64,000 nt of DNA from Chrysoporthe austroafricana (taxonomy: Eukaryota; Ascomycota; Sordariomycetes; Diaporthales; Cryphonectriaceae). Below the pieces are notes generated by a model that was not told where the DNA came from, did not search any database, and was given only the letters and a program-made list of their open reading frames with translations. Position 1 is the stretch's first letter. Every line of letters starts with the position of its first letter. The position numbers and the translations under genes were made by a program. The DNA is taken from positions 1,488,001-1,552,000 of the forward strand of contig JYIP02000005.1 in NCBI GenBank assembly GCA_001051155.2, read 5' to 3'. Positions 31,781 to 43,110 of the stretch are shown here, in pieces.

Positions 31781-33802
31781 TTATGCCTGGTATGTAGAGG
31801 CAGAAACGTTTCCACCGCGACCGGTCCAGTTGACGTGGATGTCCTGACCGACGAGGTACTTCGCGGTAGCAGCCTCTGGCTTGATCTTGAAGGTGTGGGC
31901 ACCGAAGTAATCACGCTGCGCCTGCAGCAGGTTGGCAGGCAGGTCCTTAGTGCGGTAGCCGTCAAACCATGACAGGGCAGTGGAGAAAGCCGGGGTTGGG
32001 ATACCGAGCTGAGCCGACTTGGCGACGACATCTCTCCAGCCAGGCTGAGCCTTGTGGATAGCCTTGTTGAAGAAGTCGTCGAAGAGCAGGTTCTTGAGGT
32101 CGGGGTTGTTGCGGTACGCGCTCGTGATGTCCTTGAGGAACACAGACCGGATAATGCAACCACCACGCCACATCAGCGCGATCGAAGGCTTGTTCAGCTT
32201 CCAGCCGTACTCCTTAGCAGCCTGAGAGTTTTGCCAGTCAGTATCGACATGCCAGTCCGACAGACACACCGGTGAGAACATACCTCCTGCATCAGCATGA
32301 AGCCCTGGGCGTAGGAGATGATCTTGGAGGCGTACAGAGCCTGCTCGAGGTCATCGAGGAACTGCTCCTTGCTGCCATCGAACTCCTTGACACGACCGAC
32401 AAACTCGAGCTTGGTGGAAGCCTCGGTACGCTCTTCCTTGACGGCAGACAGGCAGCGAGCCAGCACAGCCTCGGCGATCAGGGTGACGGGCATGCCCAGG
32501 TCGAGGGCATTGATCGCAGTCCACTTTCCGGTTCCCTTCTGACCAGCCTTGTCCAGAATCTTCTCAACGAGGGGCTGGCCATCTTCATCGTTGTAGTACA
32601 TGATGTCTCGTGTGATCTCGATCAAGAAGGAGTCCAGGACGCCCTTGTTCCACTTGGCGAAGGTGTCACCGATCTCCTTGCTGGACATGCCCAGGCCGCG
32701 CTTCATGATGTCGTAGGCCTGTGAAATGCAGGGTCAGCTTCAGCCGCGTGTCGAGGACGATGGCGGATATCCTACCTCCGAGATGAGCTGCATGTCACCG
32801 TACTCGATACCGTTGTGGACCATCTTGACGTAGTGACCGGCACCCTCGTCACCGACCCAGTCACAGCACGCCTCGCCGTCGCTCTTGGCAGCGATGCTCT
32901 GGAAGATGTCCTTGATCGGAGGCCAAGCAGCCTCGTCACCGCCGGGCATCATGGAGGGGCCGTAACGGGCACCCTCCTCGCCACCGGAAACGCCGGAACC
33001 GACGAAGTGCAGACCCTTGGTCTTGAGGTACTGGGTCCTCCTGTTGGAGTCGGGGAAGTGAGAGTTTCCACCGTCGATGATGATGTCTCCGGCCTCGAGC
33101 AGGGGCAGGAGGGTCTCGATCCATTCGTCGACAGCCTTGCCAGCCTGGACAAGAAGCATGACACGGCGGGGCTTCTTCAGCTGGGCGACGAACTCCTCGT
33201 TGGAGTGGGCGCCGACAATGGACTTGCCCTTGGCCTCGTTGTCGAGGAAGCGGTCGACCTTGGAGACGGTACGGTTGTAGGCGCAGATAGTGAAGCCGTG
33301 GTCGGCCATGTTCAGGATCAGGTTCTGACCCCTAGGGTGGTGATCAGCCTCGTCTCGCCACCTGCACACCGCGGGGAACGGCAGGACTTACATGACGGCC
33401 AGGCCAATAAGGCCGAGATCAGCACTTGGGAGATGATTCTGGTCAGCATTGCCACGTCCCAAGCTGGTAGTCCCAAGTCCGACCCCACCGGCGATATGGG
33501 CGAGGCGAGCGCTGGGAGGAGCACTCAGCGGGCGAAACAGGGGAGAGGGGTATGCTTATGCTGGAAGGTAGCAAGAGGGGTAGCCCGAGCCCGAGCCCGA
33601 GCTCGAGCACCATGCCGTCCGGTTCTATCCATTGCACTGAACTGATGGGAAGAGGGACCGGGCTTGGACCTGGACCCGGGCTCGCTGGATGGAGGGGTTC
33701 ACGACGCTGGGCTTGTCGCAGTGCGGCGAAATGGCTCAGGCCGGAGAGGGGAAGGTGGGGTTCAAGCTGGGCAGGCTGCGAGACTCACACTGGACCAGAC
33801 AT
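31781..33802 (-). CDS. GND1: 6-phosphogluconate dehydrogenase (decarboxylating)
   Basis: Five exons, 33802..33789, 33424..33392, 33331..32776, 32718..32284 and 32221..31781, give 492 aa. The enzyme oxidises 6-phosphogluconate to ribulose 5-phosphate with NADP in the oxidative pentose phosphate pathway. The N-terminus [19 protein letters not shown] spans three exons and contains the nucleotide-binding loop. [15 protein letters not shown], the substrate signature [56 protein letters not shown] and [14 protein letters not shown] follow in order. The first coding exon is just 14 nt and is followed by a 364-nt intron, the longest in the window. The assignment of that exon depends on a CAAG acceptor and exact phase, and it gives the usual family length. 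Confidence 0.95.
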
Positions 33803-35484
33803 GTCTGCGATATCCAAAGGAGGGGGAGGTTGGGTTGTCGGGTGACGGCTCTCTATAGCTGGAGGAAGGGTCTCGAGGTCAGTCGAGAGGGAGATGCGAT
33901 GGGGAGGAATGAGGTGAATTGGGCTGGAGAGTGGGAGGGAACAGATTTTGTTTGGACTCGGGGAAAGGCATATATCGTCGCGGGGGGCAGTGTCTGGGCA
34001 GGCCCGGGGCGGCGGGCACGCTCTTACGAAGCTAGGAATAAGTGGGCAGCGCTTACTCAGGGAAGAGCTCTAACTATCCCCGGTCCCCGAGCGATGACGG
34101 ATGGCGGTTCTTGAAGCTATTTTGCCGTGTATAAGTACTTGCTTCCAAGGTTCTGAGACCCATCCCTGCCCAGCACGTTCCCTTTCCCCATCCGTACTGT
34201 GCTCGAACACCACCCACCAGGACCCTCCTACGCACACCACGCACCAGCAGGGACGCATCACGTCCTGCCCGTGCTGCCCTACGCGGCTCTCCAGAGGACA
34301 GACAGCCCGGACGCCTGGCCTTGGACTCGCGCCTCAAACCAGTCTCGTTACAGCCCCTTAGGTACTAGACTGTACAGAGTACTCGGGGCAGAGGGTATCC
34401 ACTTCTCGCGTTTCGAAGCTCGGCGTCCAGAGGTTACCCCTCTGCGACGCCCGGGCATCCAATGCACATTGCTCGAGTACTGTGATCCTGTCCAGGAGCA
34501 GTGCTTCCAAGCCCTGCCTAGCCATCTAGGCAGGCAGGAGTCATGCCCGTGCTGAGGCGGCTCTCACAAGCCGGAGACGAGAGCTGAGCTGGTCTCCTCG
34601 TAATCCGACGGATTGACCCTGCGGCGAGGGACCTTGGGAAGGAAGGCCTACTGCCCGACATGCCAGGCGCCCACAAAAGACGCCGGCTTGTTCGGGAGAC
34701 GGAGGTTTTATCCAGCGTCTGGCGGCATGCCGTCGCAAAATACCTGGGTATGCGCGGATTACCCGTGTGTACCACACTACGCTGGCGAGCATCGGAGGGA
34801 CTTTCAGCGAGGGGCAGGTGGGTTCTGGGTCTCCTCTGCCCCGCCAAAAACGTCATCATCGCATCCGCTGCCCGACGTGCCGACAAGAATTGCTCCAAGT
34901 GCGTCCGTACAGTACTTGCGCATGACAAAAACATCTCACAACCATTGTGCCACGGTGGGATGACAGCTTGTGGGATGGCACCCTTATGGGACGACCATTG
35001 TAGACTCATGGAGTGCCGGCTTCCTTCCGGCTTCGAGTTGGATGGATATCTCAAACTCGCCCTTGAATCATGGAAAGCCTGAGCGATCCGCATGCTCACA
35101 ATGCCGAGAGAGATTGCTTGGCAGTGCGAGACCGCCAGCTATCGCCCGATTGCGGAAGAGCATTCACAACGGCCTTAGTCAGCAGGCCCACATGCCATCG
35201 TGAGGTAGCCCGCCGTTTACGTAATCAGGCGCGTGGCTGGCAGGCCAACCTTTTGTCCTCGAAAGTCGTTTCCGCTCCACCATCGTCCTGGTTGCGCAAG
35301 CTTGCACCAGGCAACTCCATTTGAGACCCCGACGGTCTTGTTCTATCGCGAAACACAAAGACATCCTCCAGATTTACGACGATAACGGAGGGTCGCGAGC
35401 AAAGTCTGTAGGCGCGGGCTGGCTCTAGGTACGTCAAAACGAAAAACAGAGTCGTGCATCCGTCAAGAAGCGGTCAAATTCATC
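33803..35484. other. 1.7-kb divergent intergenic region, GND1 and RBM42-like gene
   Basis: It holds promoters for both flanking genes. Open frames between 34070 and 35330 show no recognisable domain and overlap on several frames. I call none of them. Confidence 0.4.
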
Positions 35485-36606
35485 ATGTCATATCCGGGTC
35501 CACCAGGTCTCTCAAATTCCCTACCCCCTCGACCTCCTCCTTCGAAATCAGGCGGCGGATTCAAGTCAACCTTCACTCCACCTCCGGGCACGTCGTCGTA
35601 CGCCGCCAGCGCATCCTACTCCAGCGCGCCAACGTACAGCACGCCACCCGTCTCAACATCTAGCTATGGCGCACCTCCGTCTACGTACTCCTTCCCTCAA
35701 TCCGCCGCCGTAGGCGGAACATACGGCGCCAGTACGACATCCTACAACTATCCGTCGAACTACGCACAGCAGGCAACCTACTATGGTGCTGCCGCCACGA
35801 CGGGATCCTACTCTACGCCGCCCCAAATCCGCAATCCGTTCCCGCAGCCAGCCGCCGCCGCCGCCGCTGCCGCCGCCCCGCAGAATCCGTTCGACCGCGG
35901 CGATCCCAACTATGACCCCGAGATGGCTGCGCAAATTGCGCAGTGGCAGAGCGCCTACATGCCCAAGGAGGGAGCTGATGCTACCGCCACTGCAGGCCCC
36001 AAACCAGCCGGTGGAAGGCCTGGCGCCACTGTTGGACCGACCTTCAACGCGGAGGCTGCTGCCAAAGCCGCGCAGGAAGGAGCTGCGAACGGCGCGAACG
36101 AGAAAAAGAAGACGGTATATCGCGAGGGTGGCGGCAAGAAGTGGGCTGATGACTCGCTGCTGGAATGGGACCCATCGCACCTGCGGCTCTTTGTTGGTAA
36201 CCTGGCAGGCGAGACAACAGACGACTCGCTGCTCAAGGCATTCTCCCGGTGGCAGTCGGTGCAGAAGGCCAAGGTGATACGGGACAAACGGACGAATAAG
36301 TCCAAGGGCTACGGCTTTGTCAGCTTTAGTGACCCGGACGACTTCTTTCAGGCCGCCAAGGAGATGAATGGCAAATACATCCAGAGCCACCCCGTCGTGG
36401 TGCGCAAGAGCACGACGGAGGTCAAGCCAGCCGCCCAAAAGGATGATAGGCACAAGGGCAAGAACTTCAAGAAGAAGGGAGGCAAGAACAGTGGAAACGG
36501 GGCAGGCAGCGGCGATGGCAGATACTCGCCGCATTTGGGACCCTCTGGAGGTGGTATCGTCAAGCCTGGCCAAAAGACGAAGAGCGGCCTGAAACTGCTC
36601 GGCTGA
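35485..36606 (+). CDS. RBM42-like RNA-binding protein (single RRM)
   Basis: Single exon, 373 aa. Residues 1-140 are low-complexity: Pro/Ser/Tyr-rich with GYGxxS-like repeats and a poly-Ala run (QPAAAAAAAAAP). After an acidic/Ala linker, a YREGGGKKWADDSLLEWDPSHL segment leads directly into one RRM at about 233-310. RNP2 is LFVGNL and RNP1 is KGYGFVSF. The motif before the RRM and the segment KAKVIRDKRTNKSKGYGFVSF match RBM42-type proteins. The C-terminus is basic (RHKGKNFKKKGGKN) and ends KPGQKTKSGLKLLG. It is likely nuclear and concerned with mRNA processing. Ortholog identity is good at the domain level; the precise role in fungi is not known. Confidence 0.88.
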   Translation: MSYPGPPGLSNSLPPRPPPSKSGGGFKSTFTPPPGTSSYAASASYSSAPTYSTPPVSTSSYGAPPSTYSFPQSAAVGGTYGASTTSYNYPSNYAQQATYYGAAATTGSYSTPPQIRNPFPQPAAAAAAAAAPQNPFDRGDPNYDPEMAAQIAQWQSAYMPKEGADATATAGPKPAGGRPGATVGPTFNAEAAAKAAQEGAANGANEKKKTVYREGGGKKWADDSLLEWDPSHLRLFVGNLAGETTDDSLLKAFSRWQSVQKAKVIRDKRTNKSKGYGFVSFSDPDDFFQAAKEMNGKYIQSHPVVVRKSTTEVKPAAQKDDRHKGKNFKKKGGKNSGNGAGSGDGRYSPHLGPSGGGIVKPGQKTKSGLKLLG

Positions 36607-38652
36607 GAGCATCAAGCGACTTGTTATTTTGGGTGGCCTGTGACCGAAATACTCACTGCTCACGATGTTCCGAAGACGTCAGGCCCACATGTGAGTCTCT
36701 AAAGACTCCCTGATGAAACCATCGTGGGTATGGGACGAAGCTGAGGACGACCACCAGAGTCGACGGGCAGGAGTGGGCCTCACCAGGCATGGATGAAGAG
36801 TGGCACGCTCAATCCATGCGTTGAGACCCAGACGACGTCACGAGATAGCAAGATCTCTATGGAATTATGCAGGACGTGGGACAAGAAGGCTGCACTAAGG
36901 ACGCTAGAACCGCTATAGACTCGAAGTCAACATAATTCACAACATCAGCCTCCACTACGGATAGTCGGAATGTGCTATCATCTATCTGGAGCCACGGGGT
37001 CGACGGCGGATCTTGATGCAACCTGGCCAGTGCGCGGTAGTGCGAACTGGGTTAGAATGGGCTCTGTGCCTGAAGATCCAACCTGCTGCAGGGTCAGACT
37101 CGTGACAGCGGGAGCCCGGGCGGCTCTGGCTCGGATATGAACACTATTGAGAAGACGCGCCGGGACAGCGCAGGTCAGCGGGGGCACTACTGGCGCATAC
37201 AGCACGCATGCAAATAAGATTGCAAGTATGCATTCAGCAAAGTTACGGGGGTGGCTCCCCTCTCCTGCAAGCTTTGCCCGCCAATGTCGATGCTTATTTC
37301 CCGCACACCAGCACAGACAGACGGCCCCCCGGTGGGGTGTTAGAGGAGCACCCCATCGCAATTTACTCGCAGGGGCCCAGCCCGCCTCCTATAGCAGACA
37401 AGGTTAAGTTTGAGAGGCCTCTATCAATATCGGCTCCTGAAATGCGGTCCCTCCAATCTGCAGCTTCTCGCTCTCGCTCTCCCTCAGCGCGGGCTTTTGA
37501 AGTTCGACTCTGTCCATCTTCCACGACGACGTGAACGGTTGCTGGTCACTCTCATTGCCGGCAATACGGCATCTGTTGTTGGCGTGAACGTACTACTAAC
37601 ACATCCTCGTGTCCGAGGCTTTTTTTTTTTTTTCGTTCGTTGTTGGGGGCTGGTGATCCTCATCCTCCAGGCTTGCCAATCTTTATTTCCCACTTGTCTT
37701 GCTGCGCTTATTACTCGTGCTGCGGGCCGCATCCTTTTCATTCTCTTCCTCCTCCCACACTCCGGTGTCCGAACATTGTTCCAACTGATGCCCGGTTGGT
37801 CAGCTCGAGAGTTCTATTAACCGTACTCTCTCGAAACGACGTACAAAAAAGCACGACGCCAATCAGCGGACGCGAGCCGTCCAGCCAAGCCTTGCGGGGA
37901 GAGCCAAGGACTATTTTGAGACGACAGCCCGCAGAGTCAGCACTCGGTGCACTCCGCGGCGTGGCTGAGCAGCATCATCGTCTATTTGGACCTGGCTGCT
38001 GAGACACATCTGAAAACGCTGGGCTCGCGAGTGGTTCACAAGCCTCGTCCGTCCCACCTCGCCGTTCGTTTTGACATTAGCGCAACGGGTGCCAGTGAGA
38101 CACCTTAGATCCGCACCGGGAACGACCAATCTGCATTCCCCGGCTTGAACATCGCTTCAGCCGTCAGCGCTTAATCCACGGAACCGGAGCCGCACCACCC
38201 AAAGTCTCCTATTCTCGATCTACCATCTTTCCAGTTTCGTGAAACGGGTTGGCCTTGAATCTACTGCTCGGACGAGAAACACTGTCGTTTACGTCGTTGC
38301 CATATTCACTCTCTTGGGAGCGCGATCAGCTGCTGTCGCTGCACCCCCTCGTTGTTGGTCACACAAGGCGCCCCGTGACGCCCGACCCGACTCTGGCCCC
38401 TCGTCTGCCTGGACAGGAGACTCTGTTTGCTGCACAAAATATCGCCAGGCGGATTTTTTTCTTCTTCCAATTTTCCGAAGAGACCACATACGAACGAACG
38501 AGACGAAACGAATCATGGCCCTGTAGCAACGCGAGCGTTACTTCACGAACAACATACCCGAAGACCGAGGGATCCTACTCTCCCGGTGTCGAGTTGAGGC
38601 ATACGTCCTGCATCCTGCCATCCAGGGCTGTGCGCCCTCCTAGCGTGTCAAG
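36607..38652. other. 2-kb upstream region of the fibroin-3-like gene
   Basis: It contains a T-run (about 37620-37634) and pyrimidine-rich blocks near 37430-37760 and 38210-38470 that look like a long promoter or 5' leader. No coding sequence is supportable. Confidence 0.4.
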
Positions 38653-40530
38653 ATGCCGTCCATAGACGTGGCGATGGCGAGGAGCTTGCGGGGAGGAGTT
38701 GGGGAGATAATAGCGAGGAGCCTGAAGCACGCATTCGTGGAGAGGGACATTGTTAGCGAGACTGAGGGAAACATTGAAGACGTGAAGACGGCCTTTTCGA
38801 GTTGGAGCAACTGCATGGCGGCGGTCTACTGCAAGTACGGCATATCCTCCACTAACCCTCAAGACACCCTTCCTTCACAAGTATGCTGACATCCCGCGCG
38901 CAGATGGCCCGTGATCGCCGTCATCATAATAGGCTCTCTCATTGTGTTGTCTGTCGTCTGGTGTGTAGCAAGATGTCTCTGCTGCGGTCTCTCCTGCTGT
39001 TGCGAGTGCTGCTACTGCCTGAAGTGCTGCGGGAACTGCTGCGGTTGCTGCGATCCGCCCAAGGGGGGCAGACACAAACACCTTGATGAGCCCTACCGAA
39101 ACCTTCCAGATGATAAGGGCTACCAACCCCACGACCCGATGTCAGCAGGTGGCCTGCCATGGAACCGCCCGATGCCGACAGCCAAGGAGGAAGCCCCACA
39201 GTACGCGAGTTTCGATATCTCGAAGAATCCCGAGAGCGAGGACTCGCTCCCTGCCATGCCTACGTGGGGGGATTCGGAGAGCAAGAAGGTGCAGCTCAAG
39301 GAGGAGGAGGTCGAGCTGCAGCAGCTGAAGAAGCCAGAGACCAATGAGCTGAACGCGCCACTTATGAACAGCATGTCGCCGGTCGGAACTGGGACGCCTG
39401 GGAACAGGTCCCCGGTGCAGGGCGGCGTCAGCCCATACGGACCACCTGGCAATATGGCTGCTTCGGGCGGATACATGGGCGGCGCTGGTGCACCCGGGGC
39501 AAACACATACAACAACGTGCCTGGGCAGGGCGGCCACGGCCAGATGCACAATGCTTATGCGCAGTCGACGACTTCATTCCATACGGACCAGAGCTGGGGT
39601 GTCACGGGCGGCGCTGTGGGCCAAGATTACGGACATGCACAGTCACAAGTGGGCTATGGCCAGAACGGCTTCTCGCAGGAGCCGGATGGATATAGCGCCC
39701 ACGACCCGTATGGCGCCAACAGCGCCGTGTCCACCAGCATGAACCAGCCATACAGCAGGGCCCCTCCCACGCGGTCCATTACAGGAGGCTCGAACCGCTC
39801 TGTCGCAGGAGCGGGCGCGTATCCGGACCGCTCGCGCGGCTCACCAGCTCCCTCTCAGGGCCAGTTCGGCAGCGATCGTGCGTTTGACCCGCGCATCGCA
39901 CCTCAGCGGACTTACTCGCCTTCGCCGCAGCAGCAGCAAGGCCAGTTCGCCAATGCGCCGCAACGAACATACTCGCCTGCGCCGCAGCAACAGGGCCAGT
40001 TTGCTAATGCTCCGCAACGAACGTACTCGCCTTCACCTCAGCAGCAGGGCCAGTTCGGCAATCCCCCGCAGCGGTCGTACTCGCCTGCGCCGCAAGGCCC
40101 TGCAAGGACGTTCTCACCTGCCCAAGGAGGCCCGCCGAGGTCCTTCTCTCCAGCTCCAGGGCCTCGATCCTCCCCAGCCCCTCAGCGGCAGTGGTCCGCA
40201 GACGCCGCGCCCGGCCGCGGCCCACCATCGCGTGCACCGCCGTATCGACAGTACTCGAACGACTCCGCGCAGTCGGCTCCCCAGCCACAGCGGCAATTCT
40301 CCACCGACTCGCAGCGGCAGCGGCCCATGGGCAACCGCCCGGCGCCCCTGGCGAATCGCGCGCCGCCACAGAGGCAGTACACAGCCGATGCGCAGCAGAG
40401 CCCGCGGTCACCGAACTTCAGCAGGCCGACGAGGTCGAACACGTACGACGACTCGTACGGCGCGGGCGGTGGCCAGGAGGAGCAGCCCGCTGCGTATCCT
40501 GGGTACAAGCCCTACCAGTCCACACGGTAG
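38653..40530 (+). CDS. Fibroin-3-like single-pass membrane protein with Cys cluster and SPxPQQQGQF repeats
   Basis: Exons 38653..38834 and 38904..40530 (GTACGG donor, CGCAG acceptor, phase 2) give 602 aa. Residues 1-60 are a conserved charged head (MPSIDVAMARSLRGGVGEII). A transmembrane helix (about 62-80, WPVIAVIIIGSLIVLSVVW) runs straight into a block with 16 cysteines in about 32 residues (CLCCGLSCCCECCYC type). This block is likely palmitoylated or otherwise membrane-apposed. It is followed by DPPKGGRHKHLDEPY. The remaining 480 residues are predicted disordered: Gly/Tyr/Gln-rich, then Pro/Ser/Gln-rich with four copies of a unit around PQR[TS]YSP[SA]PQQQGQF (about 18 residues each), and further QR-Q-[YF]-S motifs. 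Such proteins are often annotated as fibroin-3-related in Sordariomycetes. Function is unknown; a cytoskeletal or membrane scaffold is conceivable. Confidence 0.8.
39901..40100 (+). repeat. Coding tandem repeat, 54-57-bp unit
   Basis: Units begin at 39901, 39958, 40012 and 40066, each encoding PQR[TS]YSP plus a Gln-rich spacer with FANA/FGNP. The fourth is partial. Confidence 0.85.
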
Positions 40531-41384
40531 AATGTGAAGCGGGTTCGAGTTGACCCGAGCGGGACGTGATGAAGACATGTACGGCATCTTGTAGAAGTTG
40601 GCGTTTGGATCAGGGCATTTGCATGGTCTGGCTTCTTGGATGGGATTTCTTTTTTTCTGATGACTGGCGAAGATTCTTCGATTTTGCGATACCACTTGGT
40701 GTTGAGACTGTGCTTATACTCATTCATACCTTGTTCTCGTTTGTACTCAGCCCATCGTCGGCCGCAGAACATTTTCTTTCAACTCCTGTTGTCGATACGA
40801 GCATTTCGGCCGGCGCTGATGAGACGATGGAGCTGGGTTCGATTGTCCGGCTATCGGAACCAGAAGGAGATGTGAAAATAAAACTTTTTCATATGAATAC
40901 AACCAACTCAAGACCTCCCCACTGTAAGAAGGACATCCGCAGGGTGAAGGCGTTCCGATTGTTGTGCCATGCTACGTGATACATGAGCCTCTAGCTGCAT
41001 TCGATGATCCATCCGAACCGTACTTTCTTTCACTGCCTCCATGGCAAGCTGTTCGGCTGGTGTCTCTATATTGGATATTTTGGACCGACCGTCTCAAGAC
41101 TAACACATAGCAGTGAAGAAGCGACGAGGATTAGCTCCATTCATGCATGACCCTACTAGGAGGCGACGGTAATAGTATAGTACATTCTAGATGCGTAACT
41201 GGTCTTGCATAAAGTAGAGGATGGTCGCTCGCAATCTATCCCTGATTGTTTCCGAACAGAAACAATCTTCTGCGCCGTCTCCTTTGACGAATACGGCCCA
41301 GCCCATCACACTCGCAAAGTTCCACGCTAGATAAATATGTCGCTTCTTCTCAGTGTTCGAGACATTCTCCACATTCCCCCATGT
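40531..41384. other. Intergenic between convergent genes
   Basis: AT-richer than neighbouring spacers. No gene seen. Confidence 0.4.
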
Positions 41385-42203
41385 CTACCATTCGTCTGCC
41401 GGCTGCCACTTCCTTTGCGTTGAAGGAGGCGTCCCGGGCGCTGGTCGCTGAGCCTCGGGCCATCCGCGTGGCCTCATCGCCGCGACCGCCTGGTCGCCGT
41501 CGATGTAACACACCTCGTCCGCGCGGCCAAAGTGAACATGTTTCTTCATCGCATTGCCCTTCTGTTGTCTCGAGGACTGCCCGTTGGCGGGTTCGGTGCA
41601 GGCCGCCTGCTCCCACGGGCGCAATGTGGGTTTCTGAGATGACTCTCCGAGCTCACGGAACGGCTTCTTGGTTGGCTGCAGACCGGCTCCTTTAGTCTCA
41701 AATGGAGATGGGGATGGCTTGGTGGAGGATCTCTTCTCATCCTTAATAAGCTCCGGAACGGCAGGTGACTTGCCTTTAGTTTCGGCGTTGACCGTATTTG
41801 CCAAGCCCGGTGCCTCGACACCGTCCATCCTGTCAACCAATTCCTGTATAGGATCTATCCCCCAGGCTGGCTCCACACTAATCATATACTCAAAATATGC
41901 CCCGATAATAGCATCTTTGCGGTTGCGGGGAAGCTGACCGGAGACGACGTAGGTGAACGGCATGTGGATGGCCGTCTCGTCGATCTTCAGGCGCTCTTGC
42001 TCATCGGGGTCTGTCTTCCGGCGTTGGAGGTACTGCTCACGGCGGCGGTGGAGCTCCTGACAGCCCAGGCAGGTCGCATCGCGCTGGATGAAGGTACTAT
42101 TCTCTGTGCTCTCACAAGGGTTATGGCCACTCCTGCTGCAGACGAAGACGGTCCGGGCATCGTGTCGGCACCTGTTGAAATGCAGGATCTTTAGGCGACA
42201 CAT
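41385..42203 (-). CDS. Orphan protein A, 272 aa, with Cys/His head and KHVHF...EVCYI motif
   Basis: Single exon; the start is taken at MCRLKILHFNRC (ATG 42203), although an upstream in-frame ATG exists at 42338. The first 50 residues hold spaced Cys and His (C2, C12, H14, C22, H27, C30, C45, C48), suggesting a small metal-binding head of a type common in fungal orphan proteins. A helix with many Arg and Glu follows (LHRRREQYLQRRKTDPDEQE), then a partly folded stretch to about residue 130, then a disordered Pro/Ser/Lys region. Near the C-terminus K220-K-H-V-H-F...D-E-V-C-Y-I resembles an RVxF-type PP1-docking sequence and matches a motif in the next gene. Family unknown. Confidence 0.65.
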   Translation of the reverse strand: MCRLKILHFNRCRHDARTVFVCSRSGHNPCESTENSTFIQRDATCLGCQELHRRREQYLQRRKTDPDEQERLKIDETAIHMPFTYVVSGQLPRNRKDAIIGAYFEYMISVEPAWGIDPIQELVDRMDGVEAPGLANTVNAETKGKSPAVPELIKDEKRSSTKPSPSPFETKGAGLQPTKKPFRELGESSQKPTLRPWEQAACTEPANGQSSRQQKGNAMKKHVHFGRADEVCYIDGDQAVAAMRPRGWPEAQRPAPGTPPSTQRKWQPADEW

Positions 42204-43110
42204 TGTGGGCGGATGAGATGATGACACATCTGTAGTGAAGAGGCCGGATACTGTCCTGTCGATCTCCGACTGGGAGAAAGACCCTGCCTGTGCATATACC
42301 GTGGCGATGCTGTATATGTTATAAGAGGTAGAAAACAAGCGATGCTGACTTGGTCACGTCTCCGCTGGTATGGGCTCCCAGGAGTTGGTTTCGCTGGAGG
42401 CGCAGACTGCCCTCCCTGGTGGCTGCCCGTCTTCGTGTGCGAGGATACTTGTGTTGACCTGACCACCCTCAGACGCTTGTAATACAGACTGGAGAGAGAT
42501 TGTTGTTGCTAGAAGCCGATATATGAAGGAAGCAGAAGGATGTCAAGATTCGAGCCGTAAGGGGGTGGTGTCACGCTTATATATACGATTGAGCCTACTA
42601 ATTAGTTTAAGTTTCACTATTATGTACCTTCCTGAAGATAAATACTCGAGATTTTTCTGTCCAATCCTTTTTGTCTTCACGGCAGTGTATAGGCGTACTA
42701 TTACCACCTTCACGATGGTGATGGCGTGAACTACTACTCTCGCTAGTGATCTCCAACTTGGCTATGTGTGAGCTCTTGCAATTATGTTTAGTGTCACTCA
42801 ACTAATCAACAGCCTAGACTTTCAAGTTGCTAGCGTCAAATCAAGTTTGTGCGAAGAAAACATTCTCTGAAACAAGTAATTATGTTCTCGTTCTCATCAC
42901 CCCCAAAAGAGCGCATGAATATCGAAGGTCCCTCCATCACCTATTTATTTTTCTATCCTCGTATGTATAAATAATAATGAATTGGACCACCTCTCCTAGT
43001 GCAGACTTCGATTCGAATCAATGACATAGATCTTGGAGTATCAGGAGATCCCATAGTCTGACGACCTCCTCATGATAGAAGGCTCATTAACCTAGCCTCC
43101 ACTCGATCCT
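42204..43110. other. AT-rich spacer between orphan genes
   Basis: Base composition is clearly more AT-rich than the rest of the window. No gene, repeat family or transposon ends recognised. Confidence 0.45.

Noticed and set aside
34518..35099. 193-codon minus-strand frame between GND1 and the RBM42-like gene
   Set aside because: No domain, odd composition and overlap with several other open frames, typical of GC-rich intergenic sequence.
40832..40850. GGGTTCGATTG, resembling a tRNA B box
   Set aside because: No A box at the right distance and the CC end is missing; no cloverleaf.
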